A stretch of 5,313 bases of DNA, from the NCBI GenBank assembly GCA_020201295.1, contig JAIVHA010000189.1:1-5313 (forward strand), written 5' to 3'. Source of the stretch: Lysobacteraceae bacterium. Its GTDB lineage: Bacteria; Pseudomonadota; Gammaproteobacteria; DSM-19610. The position numbers and the translations under genes were made by a program. Below are positions 1 to 5,313 of this stretch, one piece after another. Each line of letters begins with the position of its first letter. Position 1 is the stretch's first letter. The notes beneath the pieces are model-generated. The model ran no database searches. It worked only from the letters and a program-made list of their open reading frames with translations, and had not been told where the DNA came from.

Positions 1-558
1 CTGCATATCATCGATACCGCCGGCCTGCGCGACAGCGACGATCTTATCGAACAGGAAGGCATGAAACGCGCCTGGCGCGCCATCGAAACCGCGGATCGTC
101 TGCTGCTGGTGATCGATGATCAAATCGGTTTCACCGATGACGATGCGCTGATCCTCGATCAACTGCCATCACCGCTGGCGCACACCCTGATCCATAACAA
201 GATCGACCTCAGCGGCCATGCCGCGACCACGCTGGAAGACTGCGCCGGCGAATCCATCCACCTGTCCGCATACACCGGCGCCGGCATCGACGCGCTGCGC
301 GCGCATCTCACGCACTGCATGGGCTACGCCGGCGCGAATGAACACGGCTTCAGCGCACGCCGCCGTCACCTGGACGCGCTGGCGCGCGCCTGGGCGCATG
401 TACAGGCGGGACGCGAGCGACTGGAGAAAGAACGTGCCGGCGAACTGCTCGCCGAGGAACTGCATCAGGCGCAAGCCGCGCTGAACGAGATCACCGGGGC
501 GTTTTCCAGCGACGATCTGCTGGGCCGGATCTTTTCGAGTTTCTGCCTCGGTAAATAA
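1..558 (+). CDS. mnmE: tRNA modification GTPase MnmE (TrmE/ThdF), C-terminal part, 5' truncated by window
   Basis: With MnmG, MnmE modifies the wobble uridine (U34) of certain tRNAs in the cytoplasm, using GTP hydrolysis and a folate-derived one-carbon unit. The frame is open from base 1 and gives 185 residues here. Visible motifs are the G3 switch-II motif DTAGLR (fragment residues 5-10), the G4 motif NKID (66-69), a G5-like SA (89-90), and the family's diagnostic C-terminal end FSSFCLGK with its conserved Cys (residue 182). The N-terminal folate-binding domain and the P-loop lie before the window. The stop is TAA at 556-558. The gene is complete at its 3' end, so the element behind it has not broken it. 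This is a housekeeping chromosomal gene and a known integration target. The identification is secure. Confidence 0.97.
   Translation: MHIIDTAGLRDSDDLIEQEGMKRAWRAIETADRLLLVIDDQIGFTDDDALILDQLPSPLAHTLIHNKIDLSGHAATTLEDCAGESIHLSAYTGAGIDALRAHLTHCMGYAGANEHGFSARRRHLDALARAWAHVQAGRERLEKERAGELLAEELHQAQAALNEITGAFSSDDLLGRIFSSFCLGK
541..558 (+). other. Probable attachment site (attL core) at the mnmE 3' end
   Basis: The last 18 bases of mnmE read TTCTGCCTCGGTAAATAA. They correspond closely to the 18-bp direct repeat that, from established knowledge, flanks SGI1-family islands at the 3' end of trmE/thdF. A tyrosine recombinase gene follows 301 bases downstream with no other gene between, which is the usual layout of an att site next to its integrase. 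The core includes the stop codon, so recombination regenerates an intact mnmE. The matching right-hand repeat should lie beyond the window, so the call rests on one end only. Confidence 0.7.
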
Positions 559-663
559 AATTAAGTCCAGCGACATCCGATGACAGCCACACGTTACTAA
601 TATCCTATTGTTTTAACGATATTCATTGTCCAGTAGCCTCTTATAAGATTTCCTGAAAGCCGA

Positions 664-669
664 TATAAT
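664..669 (+). promoter_or_regulatory. int: Candidate -10 box of the integrase promoter
   Basis: A perfect TATAAT lies at 664-669. The -35 position is weak: TTATAA at 641-646 with a 17-base spacer matches the consensus at only three places, so an activator may be needed. The predicted start near 676 falls on the first TGTTCCC heptamer and would give an integrase leader of about 180 bases. Distance and orientation fit int as the target gene. Confidence 0.4.
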
Positions 670-670
670 T

Positions 671-843
671 TGTTCCCTGAACTGTTCCCGAGTCAACTTT
701 TCTCAATCTTCATCATGGGAACAATTCAGAAAATCGGGAACAGCTTGTTCCCATGAATCGGCAGTGATTCAGGGAACGATAAAACAGTCGCCCCCTAATG
801 TTCCCTGTTGATTCAGATACTTGTCCCTCCAGCCCTGGGAACA
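671..843. repeat. Array of eight TGTTCCC/GGGAAC(A) heptamers upstream of int
   Basis: TGTTCCC occurs at 671-677, 683-689, 746-752 and 799-805. The inverse GGGAACA occurs at 717-723, 736-742 and 837-843, with GGGAACG at 772-778. Copies at 736-742 and 746-752 make a perfect inverted repeat around GCT. TGGGAACAATT is repeated at 716-726 and 836-846, and TGATTCAG at 765-772 and 809-816. Eight copies of a 7-mer in 173 bases is far above chance. The array lies 113-285 bases from the presumed att core and overlaps the int leader. Arm-type integrase/excisionase sites or operators for a repressor of int are the likely roles. Which one cannot be told from sequence. Confidence 0.8.
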
Positions 844-859
844 ATTGAGGAGCGGTGAA

Positions 860-2077
860 ATGGCATTGACAGATACCAAGCTGCGCACCCTACAGCCTAG
901 AGAGAAGTCCTATTCGATCTCTGACAGTGGTGGCCTTTTTATCGAGGTGATGCCGGGTGGAAAACGGGTATGGCGCCTGCGCTACCGCTTTAACGGCCGA
1001 CAGGAGAAGGTCTCACTGGGGGAATACCCCTCCTATAGCCTCGCAGAGGCCCGCAGATGGCGTGAGGAATGCCGGTCCAAGGTCGCGAAGGGTGAGAGCC
1101 CCATGCGGGAGAAAAAGAAGGCAAAAACAGATGGGAAGGCACAGCAGACAGTGGAGGCATTCTCTGGGATATGGATCTCTGAAGTGGTGGAAAAGAACGT
1201 CCGGGAGCCGCGCAATATCCGCAGAATGCTGAACAAGGACATCCTGCCAGCCATCGGCAATATGCGCTTGGCCGAGGTCACGGTCACGGACGTGATGGCG
1301 ATTACCGACCGGATCAAGGCCCGCGGATCCGATCAAATGGCCCTTCAGACTCGCAATACCCTGAAACGCCTTTTCGCCTATGCCATTGCTCGGGAAAAGG
1401 TCAGATTCAATCCCGCTGCAGCGTTAGAGGCTCGCTATATCGCAACTGCAAAGAGCCGCGATGTGGCCTTGACCTCCGTAGAAATTGGCAAGCTACTGCG
1501 GGCCATCTATGCCTCCTCCATGCGCCGTTCCAACAAGCTCGCCCTGCACCTGCTCATCCTGTGCATGGTACGCAAATCCGAGCTGCTGGATGCCAAGTGG
1601 GAGGAAATCGATTTCGAGAAGGCGGAATGGACGATTCCCGCTGAACGTATGAAGAAGGACCGGCCCCATATCGTATATCTATCGACACCAGCACTGGCCA
1701 TGTTCGAGGAGCTTCAGTTCCTGGCCTCCTGCTCGGATTATGTGCTGCCCAGCCGCAGCAGCCTGAGGAAGCCCATCTCCAAGACCACCCTGAATGCCGC
1801 GATCCGCAGTCTGGATCACGGGGTACGGGATTTTGTGATCCACGATTTCCGCCGCACAGCCTCCACCCACCTCCATGAAGCGGGCTTCAACTCCGACTGG
1901 ATCGAGAAGGCCCTGGCCCATGAGCAGAAGGGGGTCCGGGGTATTTACAACCGGGCGGAGTACGCCACCCAGCGCCGCGAGATGCTGCAGTGGTGGGCAG
2001 AGTTCGTGGACGCCCAGATCGAGGAAGGCCGGAAGGTCGTGATCGGGAAATTCGGAAAAGAACTGAAAGCGGGCTAA
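860..2077 (+). CDS. int: Tyrosine recombinase / integrase, P4-like with N-terminal arm-binding domain
   Basis: This is a site-specific recombinase that integrates and excises the island, here presumably at the mnmE 3' end. I chose ATG 860 because AGGAG (848-852) lies 7 bases before it. A TTG at 821 in the same frame lacks such a site and falls in the heptamer array. The product is 405 aa. Residues 1 to about 85 look like the DUF4102/Arm-DNA-bind_3 domain (DSGGLFIEV, WRLRYRFNGRQEKVSLGEYP). About 95-190 is the core-binding SAM-like domain, and the rest is catalytic. Catalytic candidates are Arg238 (VRKSE), a Lys at about 265-266, His328 and Arg331 (HDFR), His354 (LAHE) and Tyr363 (IYNRAEY), so the set looks complete. 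Location, length and att site resemble the SGI1-type integrases. The family call is secure; the SGI1 relationship is inferred. Confidence 0.95.
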   Translation: MALTDTKLRTLQPREKSYSISDSGGLFIEVMPGGKRVWRLRYRFNGRQEKVSLGEYPSYSLAEARRWREECRSKVAKGESPMREKKKAKTDGKAQQTVEAFSGIWISEVVEKNVREPRNIRRMLNKDILPAIGNMRLAEVTVTDVMAITDRIKARGSDQMALQTRNTLKRLFAYAIAREKVRFNPAAALEARYIATAKSRDVALTSVEIGKLLRAIYASSMRRSNKLALHLLILCMVRKSELLDAKWEEIDFEKAEWTIPAERMKKDRPHIVYLSTPALAMFEELQFLASCSDYVLPSRSSLRKPISKTTLNAAIRSLDHGVRDFVIHDFRRTASTHLHEAGFNSDWIEKALAHEQKGVRGIYNRAEYATQRREMLQWWAEFVDAQIEEGRKVVIGKFGKELKAG

Positions 2078-2105
2078 CGTCGTAGAGAATGGAGCAACCT
2101 AATAC

Positions 2106-2723
2106 ATGAGTACCACTTGGTTCCCGACCGGAGCTTGTGATTTCAAGGTGGTAAGGCTTTCAAAGGACCAGAGTGAGACGATCCGACTGGAACTCAGGGC
2201 CGGTGGAGTGAAAAAGGATTATTGGGATACCGTCAACGCGGATATTGAACTGGCCCTTGCGGCCTACAGGGCGATGACTGGCCTCGCAGAAGAGAGCAAG
2301 CCGGCGTCCGTGAGAAAGAACCTGAATATCTCGCTGAATGCGGCGCTCAGACTCAATGACACCCTGAATGATCTGGATGCCAATTCCAGGATGCTGCTAA
2401 GCCAGGTTGCCAGCGGTGGTATCAGCAAAATACACCATCACCTGTCCGAGATAATTACCGCGCTCTCGGAAGCGGGCCATAAGGCTGATGAATTGCCGGA
2501 CAAAGGTCGTCTGCCGGATTATGCACGCCAGAATCTTGCGGTGGCTGTATTGGAGGCGCTCCGTAGCTGTGGCGTGGCTCCTACCACGACGAAAGATGGC
2601 CTGTATAACAACCTCCTTGCGGTGGTCCTGGAGATAGCAACGGGAAAACGAGCCAGCGCAGTACACAAATTGGCCACAAAGGCCGTGAAAATAACGAAAG
2701 ACAATGATGCTCAGCTAACCTGA
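2106..2723 (+). CDS. Unrecognised 205-aa protein in the integrase operon
   Basis: I do not recognise the family. The ATG at 2106 lies 28 bases after the int stop, with GGAG at 2091-2094 (a long 11-base spacing), so the gene is probably co-transcribed with int. The protein is soluble, with no signal peptide or membrane segment. The N-terminal third is mixed and charged. Residues about 68-125 look mainly helical. The C-terminal part (about 130-195) has a distinct block: GRLPDYARQNLAVAVLEAL, then GVAPTTTKDGLYNNLLAVVLEIATG, then an Ala/Lys-rich helix. No catalytic motif is visible. Its codon use resembles that of int rather than of hsdM. A role in recombination control or element maintenance is only guessed from position. 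Confidence 0.8.
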   Translation: MSTTWFPTGACDFKVVRLSKDQSETIRLELRAGGVKKDYWDTVNADIELALAAYRAMTGLAEESKPASVRKNLNISLNAALRLNDTLNDLDANSRMLLSQVASGGISKIHHHLSEIITALSEAGHKADELPDKGRLPDYARQNLAVAVLEALRSCGVAPTTTKDGLYNNLLAVVLEIATGKRASAVHKLATKAVKITKDNDAQLT

Positions 2724-2738
2724 AAAAATCCCAAGTAA

Positions 2739-2759
2739 TTGGCCTCTGTAAAGGCTCAA
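2739..2759 (+). other. Small imperfect hairpin between the 205-aa gene and alpA
   Basis: TTGGCCT (2739-2745) can pair with AGGCTCAA (2752-2759) with one bulged base and a 6-base loop. No run of T follows, so it is a poor intrinsic terminator. It may attenuate or stabilise the transcript, or mean nothing. It lies in the 110-base gap before the AlpA gene, in which I found no convincing promoter. Confidence 0.2.
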
Positions 2760-2833
2760 TTAAGTGGGTTACGCCGCGAGCGGGCATCTGGAGAATCCAC
2801 CTCACGTTCAATAACGAACCAAGAGGTGTCAAC

Positions 2834-3028
2834 ATGGCGCAAGTAATCCTGAGACTTCCGGTAGTAAAGGGCCGCACCGGTCTGTCCCGCAGCACTATCT
2901 ATCTGCGGATCTCGGAGGGCACCTTCCCGCATCCCGTCAAGCTGGGTGCAAGAGCGGTGGGCTGGCTGGAGCACGAGATCGAGGAATGGCTGGCCTGCCA
3001 GGTGGAACAGAGCCGGCTCGCCCGTTAA
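2834..3028 (+). CDS. AlpA-family helix-turn-helix transcriptional regulator
   Basis: This 64-aa DNA-binding protein is of the Phage_AlpA/MerR-like type, which in prophages and islands acts as an activator of, or substitute for, excisionase genes. The family pattern is clear: a hydrophobic start (ILRLPVV), the helix-turn-helix GLSRSTIYLRISEGTFP (residues 16-32), the wing PVKLGARAVGW (34-44) and the closing helix LEHEIEEWL (45-53). Length is normal for the family. The start is well supported by AGAGGTG (2822-2828), 5-7 bases before the ATG. It sits between the integrase unit and the winged-helix gene, as AlpA genes often do in P4-like islands. It is a candidate to bind one of the two repeat sets in this window, but no evidence says which. 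Confidence 0.92.
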   Translation: MAQVILRLPVVKGRTGLSRSTIYLRISEGTFPHPVKLGARAVGWLEHEIEEWLACQVEQSRLAR

Positions 3029-3038
3029 GTACTGCACC

Positions 3039-3437
3039 ATGGCGGACGCACGGCTAAAAACCACGGGACGACGGACATCGCCTTACTTTTTGGCGATGCC
3101 ACACCACATTCTGGAAAGCGAGCAGTATGCCCGTCTATCCAGCAAGGCGGTGAAGCTCTTGCTCGACTTGGGTGGCCAGTACCGTGGAAAAAACAATGGT
3201 GATCTGTCTGCAGCCTGGAAAATAATGGAGCGGCGCGGATGGCGTTCCAGGGATACTCTGGTGAAGGCACTGAAGGAATTGCTGGATTCCGGATTTATTA
3301 TCAAGACCCGACAGGGCGGGAAAAACAAACCATGCTTATATGCACTCACATGGAAAGGGATCGACGAATGCAGAGGGAAGCTGGATATGGCCCCCGCCAG
3401 CGTTCCGTTGAATCTTTGGAAATCAGGAAAACCTTGA
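3039..3437 (+). CDS. Winged-helix-like protein of mobile elements, possible replication or regulatory protein
   Basis: The product is 132 aa from ATG 3039, 10 bases after the alpA stop. No good ribosome site precedes it, so coupling to alpA translation is plausible. An open frame reaches back to 2946, but that part overlaps alpA and is not needed. Visible features are PYFLAMPHHILES (residues 15-27), a helix LSSKAVKLLLDLGGQYRG (33-50) followed by NNGDLS, then helices around WKIMERRGW and TLVKALKELLDSGFI, and a basic turn before CLYALTWKGID. This order resembles the winged-helix proteins, often annotated only as hypothetical, that sit near AlpA genes in proteobacterial islands. DNA binding is inferred from the helix-helix-wing layout. 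A link to replication initiation is speculative. Confidence 0.8.
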   Translation: MADARLKTTGRRTSPYFLAMPHHILESEQYARLSSKAVKLLLDLGGQYRGKNNGDLSAAWKIMERRGWRSRDTLVKALKELLDSGFIIKTRQGGKNKPCLYALTWKGIDECRGKLDMAPASVPLNLWKSGKP

Positions 3438-3446
3438 CCCGGTGGG

Positions 3447-3561
3447 CGTGTTAATTTAACCCGCATAGCGGGCTAGTCATATAAAAAGCGGCGATGCTTT
3501 AACACGCTAATCGTGTCAATCAGACCGATTTTCGGGAATTTCTTAACACGCCGATCGTGTC
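3447..3561. repeat. TTAACACG repeats with two ACACG-N5-CGTGT palindromes
   Basis: The 19-base units at 3499-3517 and 3543-3561 share TTAACACG, differ in the middle, and share ATCGTGTC. Each contains the palindrome ACACG-N5-CGTGT (3502-3516 and 3546-3560), with starts 44 bases apart, about four helical turns. A third octamer copy lies inverted at 3447-3454. Such paired palindromes in front of a gene are typical operators for a dimeric repressor. Iteron-like sites for a replication protein are the alternative. Confidence 0.75.
3460..3472. other. GC hairpin after the winged-helix gene
   Basis: CCCGC (3460-3464) pairs perfectly with GCGGG (3468-3472) around ATA, 22 bases after the stop of the preceding gene. 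On the + strand CTAGTCAT follows rather than a T run. On the minus strand TTAAATTAA follows. It may be a weak terminator closing the alpA-winged-helix unit. Confidence 0.3.
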
Positions 3562-3571
3562 CCTTTATAAA
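3543..3571 (+). promoter_or_regulatory. Sigma70-like promoter of the M41-like peptidase gene
   Basis: TTAACA (3543-3548, one mismatch to TTGACA) and TATAAA (3566-3571, one mismatch to TATAAT) are separated by exactly 17 bases. The expected start is near 3578, giving a leader of about 23 bases before ATG 3601. The second ACACG-N5-CGTGT palindrome (3546-3560) overlaps the -35 box and fills the spacer. A protein bound there should block polymerase, so repression is the simplest reading. Confidence 0.65.
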
Positions 3572-3589
3572 TATGTACCAAGGGGGTTC

Positions 3590-3616
3590 ATGGAATTGCC
3601 ATGGACAAAGTCCTGA
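3590..3616 (+). other. Possible 8-codon leader ORF overlapping the start of the peptidase gene
   Basis: ATG 3590 opens a frame of eight codons ending at TGA 3614-3616, across the ATG at 3601. The only Shine-Dalgarno-like stretch, AAGGGGG (3580-3586), is better placed for this ATG (AAGG 6 bases before it) than for 3601 (14 bases from the end of the G run). It could be chance or a translational control. Confidence 0.25.
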
Positions 3617-4197
3617 TCGATATCACGGCCTACCACGAAGCGGGCCATGCCATCGTGGCATTGTGCCATGGCCGTGGTGTTGCGGAGGTGGCAGTCTCCA
3701 TGACAGAGCCAGGGAATGGCTGGACCCTGATGTCGGTGGCGGATAAGCAGCCACTGGATGACCCGGCTCCTGGAAATATCCGGGCAGCCTGGCTTCGTAC
3801 CGTGGCCATCTACAGCGCACAGATCCGGATACTGCTGGCTGGTCCGCTGGCCGAGGCAAAGCTGCTCAGCAAGCCGCTGCGCTCCCTTGGAGCCAGGTCG
3901 GACCTGGTGGAGGCCCAGCGGCTATTCGGGCGCCTGCAGGCCATCCACGAAGGGCTCAGAAGGTATGCAAGCCTGCCTCTGGCGATACCCGATACCCGGC
4001 GGGATGCGTTTAGGCGGGAAACCCGCCGTTTGGTGGCCAGACCGCGTATCTGGGTAATGATTGCTGCTCTGGCCCAGGAGTTGACCCAACGGGAGACCGT
4101 GACAGCGGATGTCTTGACTGGGATACTCCAGAATATCCCGCATCCCTACGGCCAATATGGTCTGCTTTCTGAGCTCAAACAGCTCTCAACAGACTGA
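3601..4197 (+). CDS. Stand-alone M41 (FtsH-type) zinc metallopeptidase domain protein
   Basis: This 198-aa protein matches the layout of the FtsH peptidase domain without its membrane and AAA ATPase parts. YHEAGHAIVAL (residues 11-21) is the HEXXH zinc site, with His12, His16 and catalytic Glu13. RILLAGPLAEAKLL (76-89) parallels the LLGGRAAEEL segment of FtsH. GARSDLVEAQRL (97-108) parallels GASNDLxxAT, making Asp101 the probable third zinc ligand. ALAQELTQRETVTADVLTGIL (156-176) parallels the C-terminal ET-containing region. There is no signal peptide or clear membrane helix, so it should act in the cytoplasm. Substrate and unfolding partner are unknown. The start at ATG 3601 is preceded by a poorly spaced ribosome site; an ATT at 3595 in frame is a remote alternative. 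The gene has its own promoter and operator-like repeats. The fold assignment is strong; activity is inferred. Confidence 0.85.
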   Translation: MDKVLIDITAYHEAGHAIVALCHGRGVAEVAVSMTEPGNGWTLMSVADKQPLDDPAPGNIRAAWLRTVAIYSAQIRILLAGPLAEAKLLSKPLRSLGARSDLVEAQRLFGRLQAIHEGLRRYASLPLAIPDTRRDAFRRETRRLVARPRIWVMIAALAQELTQRETVTADVLTGILQNIPHPYGQYGLLSELKQLSTD

Positions 4198-4363
4198 AGG
4201 GTTGGATAGTTCTCATAACATTGATTTATTGAAAAACAATCAAAATCGGGACAGCGGTGATCCGGGTGGTACACAAGCAAGCCCCGAATGTTGATCAAAC
4301 GGACCTCCTCCCTGTAAGCCCCTGTCTCTAAATAACAATTTTATGTAGTAACGAGGAAGCCCC
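4198..4363. other. Intergenic gap before hsdM
   Basis: This stretch is AT-richer than its flanks. It holds a 6-base inverted repeat, TTGATT (4221-4226) with AATCAA (4238-4243), without a T run behind it. TTGATC at 4291-4296 could be a -35 box, but no good -10 box follows at 16-18 bases. The hsdM promoter probably lies here but I cannot place it. The stretch marks a change in base composition between the peptidase gene and hsdM. Confidence 0.3.
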
Positions 4364-5313
4364 ATGGCCGAAAACTTCACCACCCACGCGGCCTTCATCT
4401 GGTCCGTGGCGGACCTGCTGCGGGGCGACTTCAAGCAGTCCCAGTACGGCCGCATCATCCTGCCATTCACGCTGCTGCGGCGCCTGGAGTGCGTGCTGGC
4501 GCCCACCAAGGCGGCGGTGCTGACGGAACATGAGAAGCGCAAGGATTCGGACCTGCCCCTGGACGGTTTCCTGAAGAAGGCCGCCAAGCTGCCCTTCTAC
4601 AACACCTCGCCCATGGACCTCGGCACCCTGGGCGAGACCCAGGTCCTCGACAACCTGGACACCTATATCCGCAGCTTCAGCCCCGAGGCGCGGGAGGTGT
4701 TCGAGCATTTCGGCTTCCATGGCTTCCTGGAAAAGCTCGACGAGGCCAACCTGCTCTACCTGGTGATGCAGAAGTTCGCCACCATGGACCTGAGCCCCAA
4801 GGCCCTGGACAACCACAAGATGGGCCTGGTGTTCGAGGAGCTGATCCGCCGCTTCGCGGAATCCTCCAACGAGACCGCCGGGGAGCATTTCACCCCCCGC
4901 GACATCGTCCACCTGACCACCGCCCTGCTGTTCACCGACCAGCAGGCGCAGATCGGCCCCGGCAAGATCGTCACCGTCTACGACCCCACCGCCGGCACTG
5001 GCGGCTTCCTGTCCGAGGGGGAGGAATACATCCACTCCATCTCCGAGCAGGCCCGCGTCACCGTGTTCGGCCAGGAGCTCAACCCCGAGTCCTACGCCAT
5101 CTGCAAGGGCGACATGCTCATCAAGGGCCACGAGATCCAGAACATCAAGCTCGGCAACACCCTGTCCGACGACCAGCTCGCCGGCCAGCAATTCGATTTC
5201 ATGCTCTCCAATCCCCCCTTTGGCGTGGACTGGAAGAAGGTGCAACGCCAGGTGGACGACGAGCACAAGCTCAAGGGCTTCGCCGGCCGCTTCGGCCCCG
5301 GCCTGCCACGGGT
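4364..5313 (+). CDS. hsdM: Type I restriction-modification system DNA methyltransferase subunit M, 3' truncated by window
   Basis: HsdM transfers methyl groups from S-adenosylmethionine to adenine N6 in the target chosen by HsdS, and with HsdR forms the restriction complex. The start ATG 4364 has GAGGA (4353-4357) 6 bases ahead. The 316 residues visible begin with the HsdM N-terminal helical domain (FIWSVADLLRGDFKQSQYG, LPFTLLRRLECVL; about 10-130). The methylase domain follows: GEHFTPRDIV (173-181), the SAM-binding motif I DPTAGTGG (207-214), FGQELNPESYAICKGDML (235-252) and the catalytic motif IV NPPF (283-286). The frame stays open to the window end. The full protein is expected to be about 500 aa, with hsdS and hsdR downstream. 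Codon use is strongly C/G-ending, unlike the upstream island genes, which suggests a separately acquired module. Confidence 0.96.
   Translation, partial: MAENFTTHAAFIWSVADLLRGDFKQSQYGRIILPFTLLRRLECVLAPTKAAVLTEHEKRKDSDLPLDGFLKKAAKLPFYNTSPMDLGTLGETQVLDNLDTYIRSFSPEAREVFEHFGFHGFLEKLDEANLLYLVMQKFATMDLSPKALDNHKMGLVFEELIRRFAESSNETAGEHFTPRDIVHLTTALLFTDQQAQIGPGKIVTVYDPTAGTGGFLSEGEEYIHSISEQARVTVFGQELNPESYAICKGDMLIKGHEIQNIKLGNTLSDDQLAGQQFDFMLSNPPFGVDWKKVQRQVDDEHKLKGFAGRFGPGLPR

Noticed and set aside
169..576. Minus-strand open frame opposite mnmE
   Set aside because: It overlaps the certain MnmE C-terminus and shows no domain or ribosome site of its own.
559..663. tRNA or small RNA gene next to the integration site
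   Set aside because: No cloverleaf or T-loop consensus is visible. The target here is the mnmE 3' end rather than a tRNA gene.
671..843. CRISPR-like array
   Set aside because: The repeat unit is only 7 bases, occurs in both orientations at irregular distances, and has no regular spacers.
821..859. Upstream TTG start that would lengthen the integrase to 418 aa
   Set aside because: ATG 860 has a well-spaced AGGAG, and family proteins begin around the ALTDTKLR segment. The extension falls in the repeat array.
2946..3038. N-terminal extension of the winged-helix protein
   Set aside because: It would overlap alpA out of frame, is Trp/Arg-rich in an unnatural way, and the recognisable protein begins after ATG 3039.
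3083..3466. Minus-strand open frame of 127 codons opposite the winged-helix gene
   Set aside because: There is no recognisable domain or ribosome site, and the plus-strand gene has a coherent helical pattern that fits its neighbours.
4221..4243. Inverted repeat TTGATT/AATCAA as terminator of the peptidase gene
   Set aside because: The 6-base AT-rich stem is too weak and no T run follows it.
4328..5266. Long minus-strand open frame of 312 codons opposite hsdM
   Set aside because: It is antisense to a clear hsdM with motifs I and IV. The low-complexity Val/Leu/Gly/Glu-rich translation is what a GC-rich codon-biased gene gives on its other strand.

Overview
The window is the left junction of a genomic island in a proteobacterium, most likely a moderately GC-rich gammaproteobacterium. 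That placement rests on the MnmE C-terminus, the form of its 3' end, and the P4-like integrase plus AlpA gene pair. I cannot name the genus.

Layout. Positions 1-558 are the 3' part of the chromosomal tRNA-modification GTPase gene mnmE (trmE/thdF). Its last 18 bases match the target used by SGI1-type integrases. From 559 on the sequence looks like island DNA. A 301-bp non-coding stretch (559-859) carries a perfect -10 box and eight copies of a TGTTCCC/GGGAAC(A) heptamer in both orientations. It leads into a 405-aa tyrosine recombinase (860-2077). Close behind come an unrecognised 205-aa protein (2106-2723), a 64-aa AlpA-type regulator (2834-3028) and a 132-aa protein with a winged-helix look (3039-3437). 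A second regulatory gap (3438-3600) holds three TTAACACG octamers. Two of them form ACACG-N5-CGTGT palindromes, and one is embedded in a good sigma70-like promoter. That promoter reads into a 198-aa stand-alone M41 (FtsH-type) zinc peptidase domain lacking the AAA ATPase (3601-4197). After a 166-bp gap, a type I restriction-modification methyltransferase subunit (hsdM) starts at 4364 and runs off the window. Its very GC-rich, biased codon use differs from the preceding island genes.

How the parts may fit together. The integrase, the likely att site and AlpA form the mobility and control module. The 205-aa and winged-helix proteins are probable element-maintenance genes of unknown job. The M41-like peptidase and the type I R-M genes look like cargo. 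The points most worth a second look are the orphan M41 peptidase with its operator-promoter and awkward start site, the heptamer array upstream of int, and the SGI1-like choice of mnmE as integration site in an element whose other visible genes I do not recognise as SGI1 genes.
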